Below, one piece after another: positions 1 to 9,981 of a stretch of 64,000 nucleotides of DNA (its first letter is position 1; the number at the start of each line of letters is the position of its first letter). The notes below the pieces were generated by a model. That model did no database searches. It had not been told where the DNA came from and saw only the letters and a list, made by a program, of their open reading frames with translations. The stretch comes from Cryomorpha ignava. GTDB taxonomy: Bacteria > Bacteroidota > Bacteroidia > Flavobacteriales_D > Cryomorphaceae. The translations under genes were made by a program, and so were the position numbers. The stretch is from NCBI RefSeq assembly GCF_010686655.1, contig NZ_JAAGVY010000011.1:54835-118834 (forward strand). Direction: 5' to 3'.

Positions 1-120
1 GTTATTTCGTTGGTTTGGGATTTGTGAATTCTTAGGGAATCGATGAATGATGTGGGGAAAAAGTGTTGAGATTCTTCCTGATGTGTGGAAATTTTCAGCA
101 GGTGTTTCTTTTTACAATAG

Positions 121-183
121 GCAATTTGCAATTTGCAATTGGCAATTGGCAATTAGCAATTGGCAATGGGTAATTAGCGATTA
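121..183. repeat. Array of 7-bp repeats, GCAATTN x 9
   Basis: Nine consecutive 7-bp units can be read from position 121, mostly GCAATTT, GCAATTG or GCAATTA, decaying at the right end to GTAATTA and GCGATTA. The array is non-coding; the reading frame that crosses it gives only low-complexity peptide. It is the first of three heptamer arrays ahead of the ribosomal cluster. Confidence 0.85.
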
Positions 184-240
184 CTTGCTGTGCTGCATTT
201 CGACTGCGCTCAATAACCACGTGAGGTCGCTTCGTAGTTG

Positions 241-282
241 GCAATTAGCAATGGGCAATTTGCAATTAGCAGTAGGCAATTT
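241..282. repeat. Second array of 7-bp repeats, GCAATTN x 6
   Basis: Six heptamers of the same GCAATTN family as the array at 121-183, separated from it by about 57 bp of unique sequence. One unit has diverged to GCAGTAG. The two blocks look like one array interrupted by an insertion or by decay. Confidence 0.8.
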
Positions 283-340
283 ATACACAATCAACAACTG
301 TCATAATTCATTTTGAAAACATGAAATACAATTCGTAATA

Positions 341-424
341 CACAATTCACATTTCAAAATTCACAATTCAAAATTCACAATTCACAATTCAAAATTCACA
401 ATTCACAATTCACAATTCAAAATT
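341..424. repeat. Array of 7-bp repeats, CACAATT/CAAAATT x 12
   Basis: Twelve uninterrupted heptamers, CACAATT or CAAAATT (one CACATTT), run from 341 to 424 and stop about 90 bp before the ribosomal promoter. The array is very AT-rich, with all C on one strand. No coding function is seen. Confidence 0.88.
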
Positions 425-511
425 CACAACGCAAAAACCCTATATTTGCGGCCGTTTTAAACCCTCAAATGTTTATAAACGAAAACTATCGAAAAAATTT
501 AAATCTCGATG

Positions 512-541
512 TTGGTTTATTCATTAATTCTCGTACATTTG
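512..541 (+). promoter_or_regulatory. Promoter of the ribosomal protein cluster
   Basis: TTG at 512-514 and TACATTTG at 534-541 are 19 bp apart, matching the Bacteroidota housekeeping promoter (TTG, about 19 bp, TAnnTTTG). Transcription should begin near 547, giving a leader of about 60 nt before rpsL. A second TAnnTTTG match, TATATTTG at 441-448, lacks a good -33 element. Confidence 0.75.
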
Positions 542-544
542 CAC

Positions 545-573
545 CCCCAATTTAGCGAAATGGGGCTATTTTT
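545..573 (+). promoter_or_regulatory. Leader hairpin at the 5' end of the rpsL transcript
   Basis: CCCC-A-ATTT (545-553) pairs with AAATGGGG (558-565) around an AGCG loop with one bulged A, then CTATTTTT follows. It lies right at the predicted transcript start, so it may stabilise the 5' end or act as a weak attenuator. The pairing is seen in the sequence; the role is inferred. Confidence 0.4.
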
Positions 574-610
574 AAGCGCGAAAAAACTGATTTAGAGCAA
601 TTTTAATACT

Positions 611-985
611 ATGCCAACTATACAGCAACTAGTACGCAAAGGGCGGACTACCAAAGCAAAAACAAGTAAGTCTGCCGCACTTGCATCATGTCCGCAGAGA
701 CGTGGAGTATGTGTGCGTGTTTATACGACTACTCCTAAGAAACCAAACTCGGCTATGCGTAAAGTAGCGCGTGTTCGTCTTACCAATGGTAAGGAAGTCA
801 ATGCCTATATAGGCGGAGAGGGACACAACCTGCAAGAGCACAGTATTGTGTTGGTACGTGGTGGTAGAGTAAAAGACTTACCGGGTGTACGATACCATAT
901 TGTACGTGGTGCACTCGATACTGCCGGAGTAAACGGTAGAACTCAAAGAAGATCAAAATACGGAACTAAACGTCCGAAAAAATAA
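611..985 (+). CDS. rpsL: 30S ribosomal protein S12
   Basis: S12 of the small subunit decoding centre, where it helps monitor codon-anticodon pairing. At 124 residues it has the usual length for the family. The highly conserved stretch [18 protein letters not shown] (around 40-57) and the C-terminal [16 protein letters not shown] tail identify it. The conserved lysine in TPKKPNS, a classic site of streptomycin resistance mutations, is the wild-type residue. It is the first gene of the 17-kb ribosomal cluster, about 60 nt downstream of the predicted transcription start, and is followed 15 bp later by rpsG as in the str operon of most bacteria. Confidence 0.98.
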   Translation: MPTIQQLVRKGRTTKAKTSKSAALASCPQRRGVCVRVYTTTPKKPNSAMRKVARVRLTNGKEVNAYIGGEGHNLQEHSIVLVRGGRVKDLPGVRYHIVRGALDTAGVNGRTQRRSKYGTKRPKK

Positions 986-1000
986 TTATTAGCCGAAGTC

Positions 1001-1471
1001 ATGAGAAGAAAGACCGCTAAAAAGCGAATAACGCTGCCAGATCCGAAGTTTAACGAGATCATTGTTACCAAGTTTGTAAACAATATGATGCTTTCAGGTA
1101 AGAAAAACCTGGCGTACAATATTTTTTACGATGCTATCGCTATAGTTGATGAAAAAAGCGAAGATACTACAGGATTGGATGTCTGGAAAAAAGCCCTGGC
1201 AAACGTTACTCCGGCCGTAGAGGTTAAGAGTCGCCGTGTAGGTGGTGCTACTTTTCAAATTCCACAACCGGTACGCGAAAATCGCAAAATGGCTATATCT
1301 ATGCAATGGCTGATAGGCTATTCGCGGAAGCGCAATGAAAAAACAATGAGCCAGAGATTGGCTTATGAAATTATTGCCGCTGCAAAAGAAGAAGGTGCTG
1401 CCTTTAAGAAAAAAGAAGATACCCATAGAATGGCTGAAGCAAACAGAGCTTTCTCTCATTTTAGATTCTAA
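1001..1471 (+). CDS. rpsG: 30S ribosomal protein S7
   Basis: S7 binds the 3' major domain of 16S rRNA, nucleates assembly of the 30S head and lines the E site. It has 156 residues, normal for the family, with the conserved N-terminal [17 protein letters not shown] and the central [16 protein letters not shown] segment (about 75-90) that carries the rRNA-contacting arginines. It lies between rpsL and fusA, 15 and 28 bp from its neighbours, and is surely co-transcribed with them. In other bacteria S7 is the translational repressor of the str operon; whether that holds here cannot be seen. Confidence 0.98.
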   Translation: MRRKTAKKRITLPDPKFNEIIVTKFVNNMMLSGKKNLAYNIFYDAIAIVDEKSEDTTGLDVWKKALANVTPAVEVKSRRVGGATFQIPQPVRENRKMAISMQWLIGYSRKRNEKTMSQRLAYEIIAAAKEEGAAFKKKEDTHRMAEANRAFSHFRF

Positions 1472-1499
1472 ATAAAAGGATCAGTAAAGAAATATTACA

Positions 1500-3608
1500 A
1501 TGGCTAGAAGAGATTTAAAATTTACAAGAAACATCGGTATTGCTGCCCACATTGATGCGGGTAAGACTACAACTACCGAGCGTATTCTATATTATGGAGG
1601 TGTGAGCCACAAAATAGGAGAGGTGCACGATGGTGCCGCTACTATGGACTGGATGGCGCAGGAGCAGGAGCGTGGTATTACCATTACTTCGGCAGCGACT
1701 ACCCTTGACTGGTTGTACCGTGGGCAATTGTACCACGTTAACGTTATTGATACCCCCGGCCACGTTGATTTTACCGTTGAGGTAAACAGATCGCTACGTG
1801 TGCTTGATGGGTTGGTTTTTCTTTTTAGTGCTGTTGATGGTGTAGAGCCACAATCTGAAACTAACTGGAGACTTGCCAACAACTATAATGTACCACGTCT
1901 TGGATTCGTTAATAAAATGGATCGCTCCGGTGCCGACTTTTTGAAAGTTTGCCAGGAGGTTAGAGATATGCTGGGCAGCCACGCAGTAGCGCTTCAAATT
2001 CCAATTGGAACTGAAGACGATTTTAGAGGTGTTGTTGATTTGATCAACTTCCGTGGAATTGTTTGGAATACAGAAGATTTGGGTATGACCTTTGAAACGG
2101 TTGATATCCCTGATGAGATAATGGAGGAAGCAAAAGAGCACCGCGAGAAATTGCTTGAGGCTGTTGCTGAATTTGATGATACGTTGATGGAGAAGTATTT
2201 TGAAGATCCGGAGTCGCTTACTGAGCGCGAGGTTCTTGATGCTTTACGCGCAGCGGTAATCACCGGGAAAGTTGTTCCGATGATGTGTGGTTCTTCATTT
2301 AAGAACAAAGGTGTACAGGCGATGCTTGATATGGTTATGGAATTGCTTCCATCGCCTGTGGATGTTGAAGCGATTATAGGAGTTAATCCTGACACTGAGA
2401 TGGAAGAAAAAAGAAAGCCGGGTCTTGATGAACCGTTTGCAGCATTGGCATTTAAAATTGCTACCGATCCATTTGTAGGTCGTCTATGCTTTACACGTGT
2501 TTATTCTGGTACACTTGATTCAGGTTCGTATGTATTGAATACGCGCACCGGAAGAAAAGAGCGTATTTCGCGTATTTTCCAGATGCACGCCAACAAACAA
2601 AAACAAGTTGATTCACTAGGTGCCGGAGATATAGGTGCATTGGTTGGATTTAAAGATATTAAAACGGGAGATACCCTTTGCGACGAGAAACACCCAATTG
2701 TGCTTGAGTCAATGGATTTCCCAGAGCCGGTAATCGGATTGGCCATTGAGCCAAAAACACAAGCTGACCTTGACCGTCTTGGTGTAGGTTTGGCTAAGCT
2801 TGCCGAGGAAGATCCAACATTCAAGGTACATACTGACGAGGATTCTGGTCAGACAGTTATTAGCGGAATGGGTGAGCTTCACTTAGATATTCTTATCGAC
2901 CGATTGCGTCGTGAGTTTAAGGTAGAAGTTAATCAGGGAGCTCCACAGGTATCTTATAAAGAAACTATTACCGGTACTGTAGATCACCGTGAGACTTACA
3001 AGAAACAAACGGGTGGTCGTGGTAAATTTGCCGATATTCTGGTTACAATAGAGCCAGGCGATCCGGAGAAACCAGGATTGATTTTCGAGAACGTAATTAA
3101 AGGTGGAAACATTCCGCGTGAATTTGTTCCTTCGATTGAGAAAGGATTTAGAGAAGCAATGGCAAACGGTGTTTTGGCCGGTTACCCAGTAGATTCTTTG
3201 AAAGTAACACTACGCGATGGTTCATTCCACGCGGTCGATTCAGACCAGTTGTCGTTTGAGCTTGCAGCCAAATTGGCTTATCGTACAGCATTGCCTAAAG
3301 CGAAGCCTGTACTTCTTGAGCCGATCATGAAAATAGAAGTATTAACTCCCGAGGAAAATATGGGTGACATCGTAGGTGACCTTAACCGACGTCGCGGAGT
3401 AATGGAAGGAATGGGCGACCGTTCCGGAGCAAAAGTTATCAAAGCCAAAGTTCCACTTTCGGAGATGTTTGGTTATGTAACACAGTTGAGAACAATGTCT
3501 TCTGGCCGTGCTACATCTACAATGGAATTTTCGCATTTCGCGGAAGCGCCAAAAGGTGTACAGGAAGAAGTTATTGCAAAAGTTAAAGGTAAAAAATTAG
3601 AAGCGTAA
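1500..3608 (+). CDS. fusA: Translation elongation factor G
   Basis: EF-G is the GTPase that drives translocation of tRNA and mRNA through the ribosome and, with ribosome recycling factor, splits post-termination ribosomes. The 702-residue protein shows every G motif: AHIDAGKT (16-23), the switch region RGITI (58-62), DTPGH (84-88) and NKMD (138-141). The C-terminal half holds the EF-G domain III-V sequences. It is full length with no insertions. The tuf gene that follows fusA in enterobacteria is absent: rpsJ starts 18 bp downstream, so EF-Tu must be encoded elsewhere. Confidence 0.98.
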   Translation: MARRDLKFTRNIGIAAHIDAGKTTTTERILYYGGVSHKIGEVHDGAATMDWMAQEQERGITITSAATTLDWLYRGQLYHVNVIDTPGHVDFTVEVNRSLRVLDGLVFLFSAVDGVEPQSETNWRLANNYNVPRLGFVNKMDRSGADFLKVCQEVRDMLGSHAVALQIPIGTEDDFRGVVDLINFRGIVWNTEDLGMTFETVDIPDEIMEEAKEHREKLLEAVAEFDDTLMEKYFEDPESLTEREVLDALRAAVITGKVVPMMCGSSFKNKGVQAMLDMVMELLPSPVDVEAIIGVNPDTEMEEKRKPGLDEPFAALAFKIATDPFVGRLCFTRVYSGTLDSGSYVLNTRTGRKERISRIFQMHANKQKQVDSLGAGDIGALVGFKDIKTGDTLCDEKHPIVLESMDFPEPVIGLAIEPKTQADLDRLGVGLAKLAEEDPTFKVHTDEDSGQTVISGMGELHLDILIDRLRREFKVEVNQGAPQVSYKETITGTVDHRETYKKQTGGRGKFADILVTIEPGDPEKPGLIFENVIKGGNIPREFVPSIEKGFREAMANGVLAGYPVDSLKVTLRDGSFHAVDSDQLSFELAAKLAYRTALPKAKPVLLEPIMKIEVLTPEENMGDIVGDLNRRRGVMEGMGDRSGAKVIKAKVPLSEMFGYVTQLRTMSSGRATSTMEFSHFAEAPKGVQEEVIAKVKGKKLEA

Positions 3609-3626
3609 CAAGCAGCATTCATAACG

Positions 3627-3932
3627 ATGAGTCAAAAAATTCGCATCAAGTTAAAGTCATACGATCACAATCTCGTTGACAAATCAGCAGAGAAGATTGT
3701 TAAGACAGTTAAGACTACCGGAGCGGTAGTGAGTGGTCCAATTCCATTGCCTACTCACAAACGTATTTACACGGTACTTCGTTCACCACACGTGAACAAG
3801 AAATCGAGAGAACAATTTGAGCTTTGCGCCTACAAGCGACTGCTCGATATTTACAGTTCCTCTTCAAAAACGGTTGATGCTCTAATGAGATTAGAGTTAC
3901 CAAGCGGTGTAGAAGTTGAAATTAAAGTTTGA
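3627..3932 (+). CDS. rpsJ: 30S ribosomal protein S10
   Basis: S10 sits in the 30S head and also serves as NusE in transcription antitermination complexes. It has 101 residues, the usual length. Family-specific sequences are [11 protein letters not shown] near the N terminus and [10 protein letters not shown] (about 37-46). It is the first gene of the classical S10 operon, but here there is no break from fusA upstream, so the str and S10 operons look fused into one transcription unit. Confidence 0.98.
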   Translation: MSQKIRIKLKSYDHNLVDKSAEKIVKTVKTTGAVVSGPIPLPTHKRIYTVLRSPHVNKKSREQFELCAYKRLLDIYSSSSKTVDALMRLELPSGVEVEIKV

Positions 3933-3950
3933 TAGAATAAAAACAAGAAA

Positions 3951-4571
3951 ATGCCAGGTTTAATAGGTAAAAAAATCGGAATGACCAGCACGTACGATGC
4001 GGATGGAAAAAACATCCCTTGTACGATTATACAGGCTGGTCCTTGTGTAGTTACACAAGTGAAGACCGAAGCCAAGGATGGCTATAGAGCTATCCAATTG
4101 GGTTTCGGCGAAAGGAAGGAGAAAAATACTCCCGCTCCACTAAAAGGGCATTTCAAGAAAGCTAAGACTACCCCCAAGCAACGACTAGCCGAGTTTACAG
4201 GCTACGCGGAAGACTTGACACTTGGCGATGAAGTGAATGTTGAAATCTTTGTAGAAGGTGAATACATTGACGTCGTTGGCAAAACAAAGGGTAAAGGTTT
4301 TCAAGGCGTTATAAAACGTCATGGCTTTGCAGGAGTAGGACAAGCAACTCACGGACAGCACAACAGGGGGAGAGCGCCAGGATCTATCGGTGCGGCATCT
4401 TATCCAGCACGTGTATTTAAAGGAATGCGCATGGGCGGACAAATGGGAAATACCCAAGTTACTTTGGAGAACATCCAGGTAGTGAAGGTACTTGCCGATC
4501 AGTCTTTGCTTATTGTAAAGGGTTCTGTACCCGGTCCTAAAGGTTCGTTTCTAATCTTAGAGAAAAACTAA
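3951..4571 (+). CDS. rplC: 50S ribosomal protein L3
   Basis: L3 is one of the first proteins to bind 23S rRNA; its long extension reaches toward the peptidyl transferase centre. It has 206 residues with the conserved start [12 protein letters not shown] and the central [20 protein letters not shown] segment (about 128-146), whose conserved glutamine is the residue methylated by PrmB where that enzyme exists. The stop codon directly abuts the ATG of rplD, so translation of the two is probably coupled. Confidence 0.98.
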   Translation: MPGLIGKKIGMTSTYDADGKNIPCTIIQAGPCVVTQVKTEAKDGYRAIQLGFGERKEKNTPAPLKGHFKKAKTTPKQRLAEFTGYAEDLTLGDEVNVEIFVEGEYIDVVGKTKGKGFQGVIKRHGFAGVGQATHGQHNRGRAPGSIGAASYPARVFKGMRMGGQMGNTQVTLENIQVVKVLADQSLLIVKGSVPGPKGSFLILEKN

Positions 4572-5207
4572 ATGGAACTATCAGTATTAAATATAGAGGG
4601 CAAGGAAACCAAAAAGGTTAAGCTCAACGACGAAATCTTCGGTATTGAACCAAACGATCACGCCATTTATTTGGATGTGAAGCAGTATGGAGCCAATAAC
4701 CGTCAGGGTACACACAAAGCGAAAGAGCGAAGTGAAGTAAAAGGAAGTACCCGAAAGATTAAGAAACAAAAAGGAACAGGTACTGCACGTGCCGGCGATA
4801 TCAAAAACCCGTTGTTTAGAGGTGGAGGTAGAGTTTTTGGTCCACGACCAAGAGACTACAGCTTCAAGCTAAATAAAAAGGTAAAGATTCTAGCCCGCAA
4901 ATCGGCTCTTAGTTACAAAGCTAAAGACGGTCAAATCGTGGTTGTTGAAGACATCAAAATGGATGTTGCGAAGACTTCAAAATACCTTTCAATCATGAAT
5001 GCATTAAAAGTTGCTGATCAAAAACCACTTTTAGTGTTGAGTGAGAAGGATAATATATTATCTTTGTCCTCCCGAAATTGCCAGGGGCATAAAGTAGTGC
5101 AGGCTAGCGATTTGTGTACATATGATATTTTACGTCATAAATCACTTATCATTTCTGAAAGCGCTTTACCGGTAATTGAGAGCACATTAAACAGATTTAA
5201 CAAATGA
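4572..5207 (+). CDS. rplD: 50S ribosomal protein L4
   Basis: L4 is an early-assembling 23S rRNA-binding protein whose loop lines the polypeptide exit tunnel. It has 211 residues. The arginine- and glycine-rich loop with KKQKGTGTARAGDIKNPLFRGGG (about 64-86, given here only as landmark) is the tunnel loop that also hosts macrolide-resistance mutations. In E. coli L4 represses the S10 operon; no matching leader is recognisable upstream of rpsJ here. It begins immediately after rplC and overlaps rplW by 4 nt (ATGA). Confidence 0.97.
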   Translation: MELSVLNIEGKETKKVKLNDEIFGIEPNDHAIYLDVKQYGANNRQGTHKAKERSEVKGSTRKIKKQKGTGTARAGDIKNPLFRGGGRVFGPRPRDYSFKLNKKVKILARKSALSYKAKDGQIVVVEDIKMDVAKTSKYLSIMNALKVADQKPLLVLSEKDNILSLSSRNCQGHKVVQASDLCTYDILRHKSLIISESALPVIESTLNRFNK

Positions 5208-5497
5208 GCCAGATAGTAATTAAGCCAATAATCACCGAAAAGATGACGGCTACTACCGAAGACATGAACCGATACGGTTTTATTGTTAAGAATGATGCGA
5301 ATAAGATTCAAATCAAGGATGCGGTAGAAAAGCTATACGGTGTAAATGTTGAGAAAGTGTGGACAATGCGCTACGCCGGAAAATCGAAAAGCCGTTTTAC
5401 AAAAACAGGACTTATAACAGGTAAGAGTGGAGCCTACAAGAAAGCGATGATAAGCATCGCAGATGGCGAAACGATTGATCTTTACAGTAATATTTAA
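5204..5497 (+). CDS. rplW: 50S ribosomal protein L23
   Basis: L23 lies at the exit of the ribosomal tunnel and is the docking site for trigger factor and signal recognition particle. It has 97 residues, with the family start [12 protein letters not shown] and the exposed loop rich in basic residues ([18 protein letters not shown]). Its ATG overlaps the rplD stop (ATGA), a typical sign of translational coupling. rplB follows 11 bp later. Confidence 0.97.
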   Translation: MSQIVIKPIITEKMTATTEDMNRYGFIVKNDANKIQIKDAVEKLYGVNVEKVWTMRYAGKSKSRFTKTGLITGKSGAYKKAMISIADGETIDLYSNI

Positions 5498-5508
5498 ACC
5501 GAACAGTA

Positions 5509-6333
5509 ATGCCGGTAAGAAAACTCCGTCCAACGACACCAGGACAACGACATAAGATTCTGAGCACGTTCTCAGAAATCACTACAGACAAACCTGAAAA
5601 GAGTCTTTTGGCTCCTATCAGCAAATCGGGTGGTAGAAATAACCAGGGACGCATGACAATGCGTTATATTGGAGGTGGTCATAAAAGACGCTACCGTATA
5701 ATAGACTTCAAGCGCGATAAGCATGGAGTAGATGCTACAGTAGAAACCGTAGAATACGATCCAAACCGCACAGCGCGTATTGCATTGGTAAAATATACCG
5801 ATGGTGAGAAACGCTATATCATTGCACCCGAAGGCATTAAAGTAGGCCAGACGATTCGCAGTGGCGAAGGGGTGAGTGTAGAAGTAGGAAACGCGATGTA
5901 CCTAAGTGAAGTTCCTTTGGGAACGGTGGTACACAACGTTGAGATGCGACCCGCACAGGGTGGTGTTTTGGCTCGTGGTGCCGGCGCTTATGCTCAGCTT
6001 AACGCAAGAGACGGAAAGTATGCTACGCTTAAAATGCCATCTGGCGAGATCCGTATGGTATTGGTAACGTGCATGGCAACTGTTGGAACCGTTTCAAACG
6101 GTGAGCATTCGCTAGAGCGTTCAGGTAAGGCAGGTAGAAGCCGTTGGTTAGGACGCCGTCCACGAGTACGTGGGGTTGTAATGAATCCGGTAGATCACCC
6201 AATGGGTGGTGGTGAAGGAAAGAATTCTGGTGGTCACCCACGCAGCAGAAACGGAATTCCGGCTAAAGGGTTTAAGACGCGCAACAAGAAAAAGGCGTCT
6301 AATAAGCACATTATTGAACGCAGAAAGAAATAA
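5509..6333 (+). CDS. rplB: 50S ribosomal protein L2
   Basis: L2 is essential for subunit association and for the peptidyl transferase centre. It has 274 residues, the standard length. The C-terminal region with [19 protein letters not shown] (about 222-240) contains the universally conserved histidine of the HPMGGGEG motif. N-terminal [24 protein letters not shown] landmarks match the family. It sits in the normal S10-operon position between rplW and rpsS. Confidence 0.98.
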   Translation: MPVRKLRPTTPGQRHKILSTFSEITTDKPEKSLLAPISKSGGRNNQGRMTMRYIGGGHKRRYRIIDFKRDKHGVDATVETVEYDPNRTARIALVKYTDGEKRYIIAPEGIKVGQTIRSGEGVSVEVGNAMYLSEVPLGTVVHNVEMRPAQGGVLARGAGAYAQLNARDGKYATLKMPSGEIRMVLVTCMATVGTVSNGEHSLERSGKAGRSRWLGRRPRVRGVVMNPVDHPMGGGEGKNSGGHPRSRNGIPAKGFKTRNKKKASNKHIIERRKK

Positions 6334-6340
6334 TTGAGAA

Positions 6341-6619
6341 ATGAGCAGATCACTCAAAAAACCACCTTTCGTACACTACAAGCTTAATGCTAAAGTAGAT
6401 GATGCACAGGCTAGCGGCAAGAAAACAGTAATCAAGACATGGTCACGCGCAAGCACGATCACTCCAGATTTTGTTGGAATGACAATAGCGGTACACAACG
6501 GAAATAAATTTATACCGGTTTATGTTACCGAGAATATGGTAGGACATAAACTAGGTGAGTTTTCACCTACGCGGACCTTCCGCGGACACGCCGGTAACAA
6601 GAAAGATAAACGACGCTAA
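6341..6619 (+). CDS. rpsS: 30S ribosomal protein S19
   Basis: S19 forms a complex with S13 in the 30S head and contacts the A-site finger of 23S rRNA. It has 92 residues, with [11 protein letters not shown] at the start and [15 protein letters not shown] at about 71-85, both diagnostic. The ORF begins 7 bp after rplB and ends 31 bp before rplV, with no sign of an internal promoter. Confidence 0.97.
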   Translation: MSRSLKKPPFVHYKLNAKVDDAQASGKKTVIKTWSRASTITPDFVGMTIAVHNGNKFIPVYVTENMVGHKLGEFSPTRTFRGHAGNKKDKRR

Positions 6620-6650
6620 ATGCCCGAAAAGGCTCGAAAATAAATAACCT

Positions 6651-7046
6651 ATGGGTTCGAGAAAGAAAATAGCAGCAGACAAAAGAAAAGAAGAGCGCAA
6701 ACTTATCGCGATAGCGAAGTTGAACAATGTGCCTACTTCACCACGCAAAATGCGTCTGGTAGCAGATGTAATACGTGGCGAAGAAGTACTAAAGTCGCTT
6801 AACATGCTTAAACACATGCCTCAAGATGCTGCGAAGAGATTAGAAAAGCTTGTACTGAGTGCATTAGCAAACTGGCAAGCCAAAAACGAGGATAAAAATG
6901 CCGATGAAGAAGGTTTGATCGTGAAGGAAATATTCGTTGACAGCGCCAGAATGCTGAAGCGACTACGTCCGGCTCCACAAGGGCGTGCACACCGCATTCG
7001 CAAAAGATCAAATCACGTAACCATCATATTAGATAGCGCGAAATAA
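6651..7046 (+). CDS. rplV: 50S ribosomal protein L22
   Basis: L22 contributes a beta-hairpin to the wall of the exit tunnel. The 131-residue protein is longer than the roughly 110-residue enterobacterial form, with a basic N-terminal extension ([17 protein letters not shown]) before the conserved [17 protein letters not shown] segment. The tunnel hairpin is recognisable as [20 protein letters not shown] near the C terminus. rpsC follows only 2 bp later. Confidence 0.97.
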   Translation: MGSRKKIAADKRKEERKLIAIAKLNNVPTSPRKMRLVADVIRGEEVLKSLNMLKHMPQDAAKRLEKLVLSALANWQAKNEDKNADEEGLIVKEIFVDSARMLKRLRPAPQGRAHRIRKRSNHVTIILDSAK

Positions 7047-7048
7047 TT

Positions 7049-7780
7049 ATGGGACAAAAGACCAATCCAATAGGAAATAGATTAGGCTTTATCCGTGGCT
7101 GGGATTCAAACTGGTTCGGTGGAGACAAATACGCTGACAAATTAGTAGAAGACGATAAAATTCGTCAATACTTAAATGTTCGTTTGGCGAAAGCAAGCGT
7201 ATCGAGAATAATCATTGAGCGCACACTAAAGCTGGTAACCGTTACCATTAAAACTGCACGTCCGGGAGTAATTATCGGTCGCGGAGGTACAGAGGTTGAC
7301 AAGCTGAAGGAAGAGTTAAAGAAATTGACGAATAAAGAAGTTCAGATCAATATATTTGAAATCAAACGTCCGGAGCTTGACGCCAAATTAGTGGCCGACA
7401 GTATTGCACGTCAGATAGAAGGTCGTATTTCTTTTCGTAGAGCGATAAAAATGTCTATTGCTTCGACCATGCGAATGGGAGCTGAAGGAATTAAGGTACA
7501 GGTATCGGGCCGTTTAAACGGGGCTGAGATGGCACGTACTGAAGGATACAAAGAAGGTCGTATTCCATTGCACACTTTTCGTGCAGATATAGACTACGCA
7601 CTTACCGAGGCACATACTAAAATGGGTCGGATGGGTGTAAAAGTTTGGATTTGTTTGGGAGAGGTATATGGCAAGCGCGATTTATCGCCAAATATTGAAA
7701 CCGGCAAGACTCAGAGTGGAGCCCCTAAATCTCAGGGAGCAAGAAAACCACGCGGAGGCGGAAGCGGTAGAAGAAGATAA
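7049..7780 (+). CDS. rpsC: 30S ribosomal protein S3
   Basis: S3 lies at the mRNA entry tunnel and contributes to ribosomal helicase activity. It has 243 residues with the KH domain motif [14 protein letters not shown] (about 74-87) and the C-terminal basic segment. [21 protein letters not shown] at the start is typical of Bacteroidota S3. The C terminus ends in an Arg/Gly-rich tail ([14 protein letters not shown]). It is followed 27 bp later by rplP. Confidence 0.97.
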   Translation: MGQKTNPIGNRLGFIRGWDSNWFGGDKYADKLVEDDKIRQYLNVRLAKASVSRIIIERTLKLVTVTIKTARPGVIIGRGGTEVDKLKEELKKLTNKEVQINIFEIKRPELDAKLVADSIARQIEGRISFRRAIKMSIASTMRMGAEGIKVQVSGRLNGAEMARTEGYKEGRIPLHTFRADIDYALTEAHTKMGRMGVKVWICLGEVYGKRDLSPNIETGKTQSGAPKSQGARKPRGGGSGRRR

Positions 7781-7807
7781 TTAAGGAATTAGTATAATAA
7801 TAGAGCG

Positions 7808-8230
7808 ATGTTACAGCCTAAAAGAACGAAATTCAGAAAAATGCAGAAAGGCCGCATGAAGGGTAATGCTACCCGCGGTACAGCCATTTCTTTTGGATCA
7901 TTCGGAATTAAGTCGATGGATGAATCCTTTATAACATCACGACAAATAGAAGCGGCCCGTATTGCGGTTACGCGTTATATGAAGCGTGAAGGGAAAGTAT
8001 GGATACGCATTTTTCCAGACAAACCAATTACAGCGAAGCCTGCAGAGGTACGTATGGGTAAAGGTAAAGGAGCCCCAAGTCACTGGGTAGCTACAGTACG
8101 CCCGGGTCGTATGTTGTTTGAGTGCGATGGAGTTCCTGTAGCAATAGCTCAGGAGGCAATGCGCCTTGCAGCACAAAAACTACCTGTGAAAACCAAATTT
8201 GTAGTTCGTAGAGATTACGTAGAATCATAA
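7808..8230 (+). CDS. rplP: 50S ribosomal protein L16
   Basis: L16 helps position A-site tRNA near the peptidyl transferase centre and is a late assembly protein. It has 140 residues with the family start [19 protein letters not shown] and the [19 protein letters not shown] segment (about 78-96). It is followed by rpmC after 7 bp, the conserved L16-L29-S17 order. Confidence 0.98.
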   Translation: MLQPKRTKFRKMQKGRMKGNATRGTAISFGSFGIKSMDESFITSRQIEAARIAVTRYMKREGKVWIRIFPDKPITAKPAEVRMGKGKGAPSHWVATVRPGRMLFECDGVPVAIAQEAMRLAAQKLPVKTKFVVRRDYVES

Positions 8231-8237
8231 TTACATT

Positions 8238-8435
8238 ATGAAAGCAAAAGAAATAGCAGATCTTACTACAGCTGAGGTCAAAGAGAAAATTGAAATTGAG
8301 TCGGAAAGTTATAGCAAGATGCGCATGAACCACGAGGTGAGTGCTCTTGAGAATCCGGTTCAGATTAAAATGAAGCGTAGGGAAATTGCCCGTTTGAAAA
8401 CGGAAATGCGCAAGCGCGAATTGTCAGAAAAATAA
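8238..8435 (+). CDS. rpmC: 50S ribosomal protein L29
   Basis: L29 is a small two-helix protein near the exit tunnel that forms part of the docking site for nascent-chain factors. It has 65 residues. The pattern ending PVQIKMKRREIARLKTEMRKRE is diagnostic of L29, which has a conserved arginine-rich second helix. It is in the canonical place between rplP and rpsQ. Confidence 0.96.
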   Translation: MKAKEIADLTTAEVKEKIEIESESYSKMRMNHEVSALENPVQIKMKRREIARLKTEMRKRELSEK

Positions 8436-8453
8436 CAGATCTAGATTTATACC

Positions 8454-8711
8454 ATGTCTGAAAGAAATTTAAGAAAACAACGTGTCGGAGTTGTTGCAAG
8501 CAACAAGATGGAGAAGTCTATTACAGTAGTAGTAGAACGCCGGATGAAACATGAGCTTTACGGTAAGTTTATGAAAAACACGTCAAAATTCGTAGCGCAC
8601 GACGAAAAGAACGATTGCAATATAGGCGATACCGTTCGCATAATGGAAACGCGACCAATGAGCAAGCGCAAAAACTGGCGATTGGTTGAAATTATTGAAA
8701 GAGCTAAATAA
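8454..8711 (+). CDS. rpsQ: 30S ribosomal protein S17
   Basis: S17 is a primary 16S rRNA-binding protein with an OB fold. It has 85 residues; [20 protein letters not shown] (11-30) and [20 protein letters not shown] (about 64-83) are family signatures. It is the last gene of the classical S10 operon. There is no terminator after it: rplN of the spc operon starts 9 bp later. Confidence 0.97.
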   Translation: MSERNLRKQRVGVVASNKMEKSITVVVERRMKHELYGKFMKNTSKFVAHDEKNDCNIGDTVRIMETRPMSKRKNWRLVEIIERAK

Positions 8712-8720
8712 TATTATAAG

Positions 8721-9089
8721 ATGATACAGCAAGAAAGCAGGCTGAAAGTTGCCGACAATAGTGGAGCCAAAGAAGTACTTTGTATTCGCGTGCTTGGAGG
8801 TACAAAACGCCGTTACGCTTCGATAGGCGACAAGATCGTTGTGTCGGTAAAAGGCGCGATGCCATCTGGAAACGTGAAGAAAGGAATGGTTTCAAAAGCC
8901 GTTGTAGTTCGCACCAGAAAAGAAGTGCGTCGTGCGGATGGTTCATACATCCGATTTGACGACAACGCTGTGGTATTGCTAAATACAACAGGAGAAATGC
9001 GCGGAACGCGTATATTCGGCCCTGTGGCAAGAGAATTGCGCGATAAGCAATTTATGAAGATTGTTTCACTAGCCCCAGAGGTACTATAA
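8721..9089 (+). CDS. rplN: 50S ribosomal protein L14
   Basis: L14 lies on the subunit interface and takes part in an inter-subunit bridge. It has 122 residues, exactly the family length, starting [19 protein letters not shown] and containing [27 protein letters not shown] at the end. First gene of the classical spc operon, here continuous with the S10 genes. Confidence 0.98.
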   Translation: MIQQESRLKVADNSGAKEVLCIRVLGGTKRRYASIGDKIVVSVKGAMPSGNVKKGMVSKAVVVRTRKEVRRADGSYIRFDDNAVVLLNTTGEMRGTRIFGPVARELRDKQFMKIVSLAPEVL

Positions 9090-9109
9090 ATTTTCAAAGT
9101 TCGGAAAAG

Positions 9110-9421
9110 ATGAAAATTCACATCAAAAAAGACGATAACGTAGTAGTAACTGCCGGCGTTGCCAAAGGGCAACAAGGGAGAGTTATTTCTGTAAATCGCG
9201 ATAAATACCGAGCGATTGTAGAAGGTTTGAATATTGTTACAAAACACACGAAGCCAAGTGCTGCGAATCCACAAGGTGGTATTTCAAAGCAAGAGGCTGG
9301 TATTCACATCTCCAATCTGCTAGTGGTTGATCCTAAATCAGGAAAGGGTAGCCGCATAGGATATAAAGAATCTGACGGTAAATCAGTACGCTATTTAAAA
9401 AAATCCGGAGAACAGGTTTAA
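9110..9421 (+). CDS. rplX: 50S ribosomal protein L24
   Basis: L24 is an assembly initiator of the 50S subunit. It has 103 residues. The KOW motif is visible near the N terminus ([23 protein letters not shown], about 8-30), followed by the conserved [13 protein letters not shown] segment. It lies between rplN and rplE as expected; rplE begins 3 bp after its stop. Confidence 0.97.
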   Translation: MKIHIKKDDNVVVTAGVAKGQQGRVISVNRDKYRAIVEGLNIVTKHTKPSAANPQGGISKQEAGIHISNLLVVDPKSGKGSRIGYKESDGKSVRYLKKSGEQV

Positions 9422-9424
9422 GTC

Positions 9425-9979
9425 ATGTATACACCGAGAGCAAAAACACAATATTTCGACGAAGTAGTACCAGCCCTTCAAAAGGAGTTTGGATACAAAT
9501 CGCCGATGGAAGTACCCAAAATCCAAAAGATTTGTTTAAATCAAGGTTTGGGTGACGCAGTAGCCGATAAAAAATTGGTTGACACAGCAGTTGGCGAAAT
9601 GTCAATAATTGCCGGTCAACGAGCGGTTGCGACTTATTCCAAAAAAGATATCTCTAACTTTAAGTTGCGTAAAGGCATGCCAATTGGCGCCCGCGTTACT
9701 CTTCGTGGAGACAAAATGTACGAATTTCTAGACAGGTTAATTTCTGTTTCATTGCCACGTACCCGCGATTTCCGCGGGGTGAAAGCTACCGGATTTGACG
9801 GTCGCGGAAACTTTACGATGGGTGTGAAAGAGCAAATTATCTTCCCGGAAATCAATATCGAAAAAGTAAATAAAATTAACGGGATGGACATCACCTTCGT
9901 TACTTCGGCAGATAATGACGAAGAAGCAAAGGCACTCTTATCAGAGTTTGGATTTCCATTTACCAAAAAATTAGGATAA
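9425..9979 (+). CDS. rplE: 50S ribosomal protein L5
   Basis: L5 binds 5S rRNA and contacts the P-site tRNA and S13 in the 30S head. It has 184 residues with [27 protein letters not shown] (about 62-88) as the clearest family block and a [20 protein letters not shown] segment toward the C terminus. rpsN begins 2 bp after the stop codon. Confidence 0.98.
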   Translation: MYTPRAKTQYFDEVVPALQKEFGYKSPMEVPKIQKICLNQGLGDAVADKKLVDTAVGEMSIIAGQRAVATYSKKDISNFKLRKGMPIGARVTLRGDKMYEFLDRLISVSLPRTRDFRGVKATGFDGRGNFTMGVKEQIIFPEINIEKVNKINGMDITFVTSADNDEEAKALLSEFGFPFTKKLG

Positions 9980-9981
9980 GG

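Noticed and set aside
47..316. 89-codon open frame at the left edge
   Set aside because: It runs through the GCAATTN heptamer arrays and gives a repetitive peptide with no domain; the arrays explain it.
121..424. CRISPR array
   Set aside because: The units are 7 bp and directly adjacent, without the 25-40-bp repeats and unique spacers of a CRISPR array.
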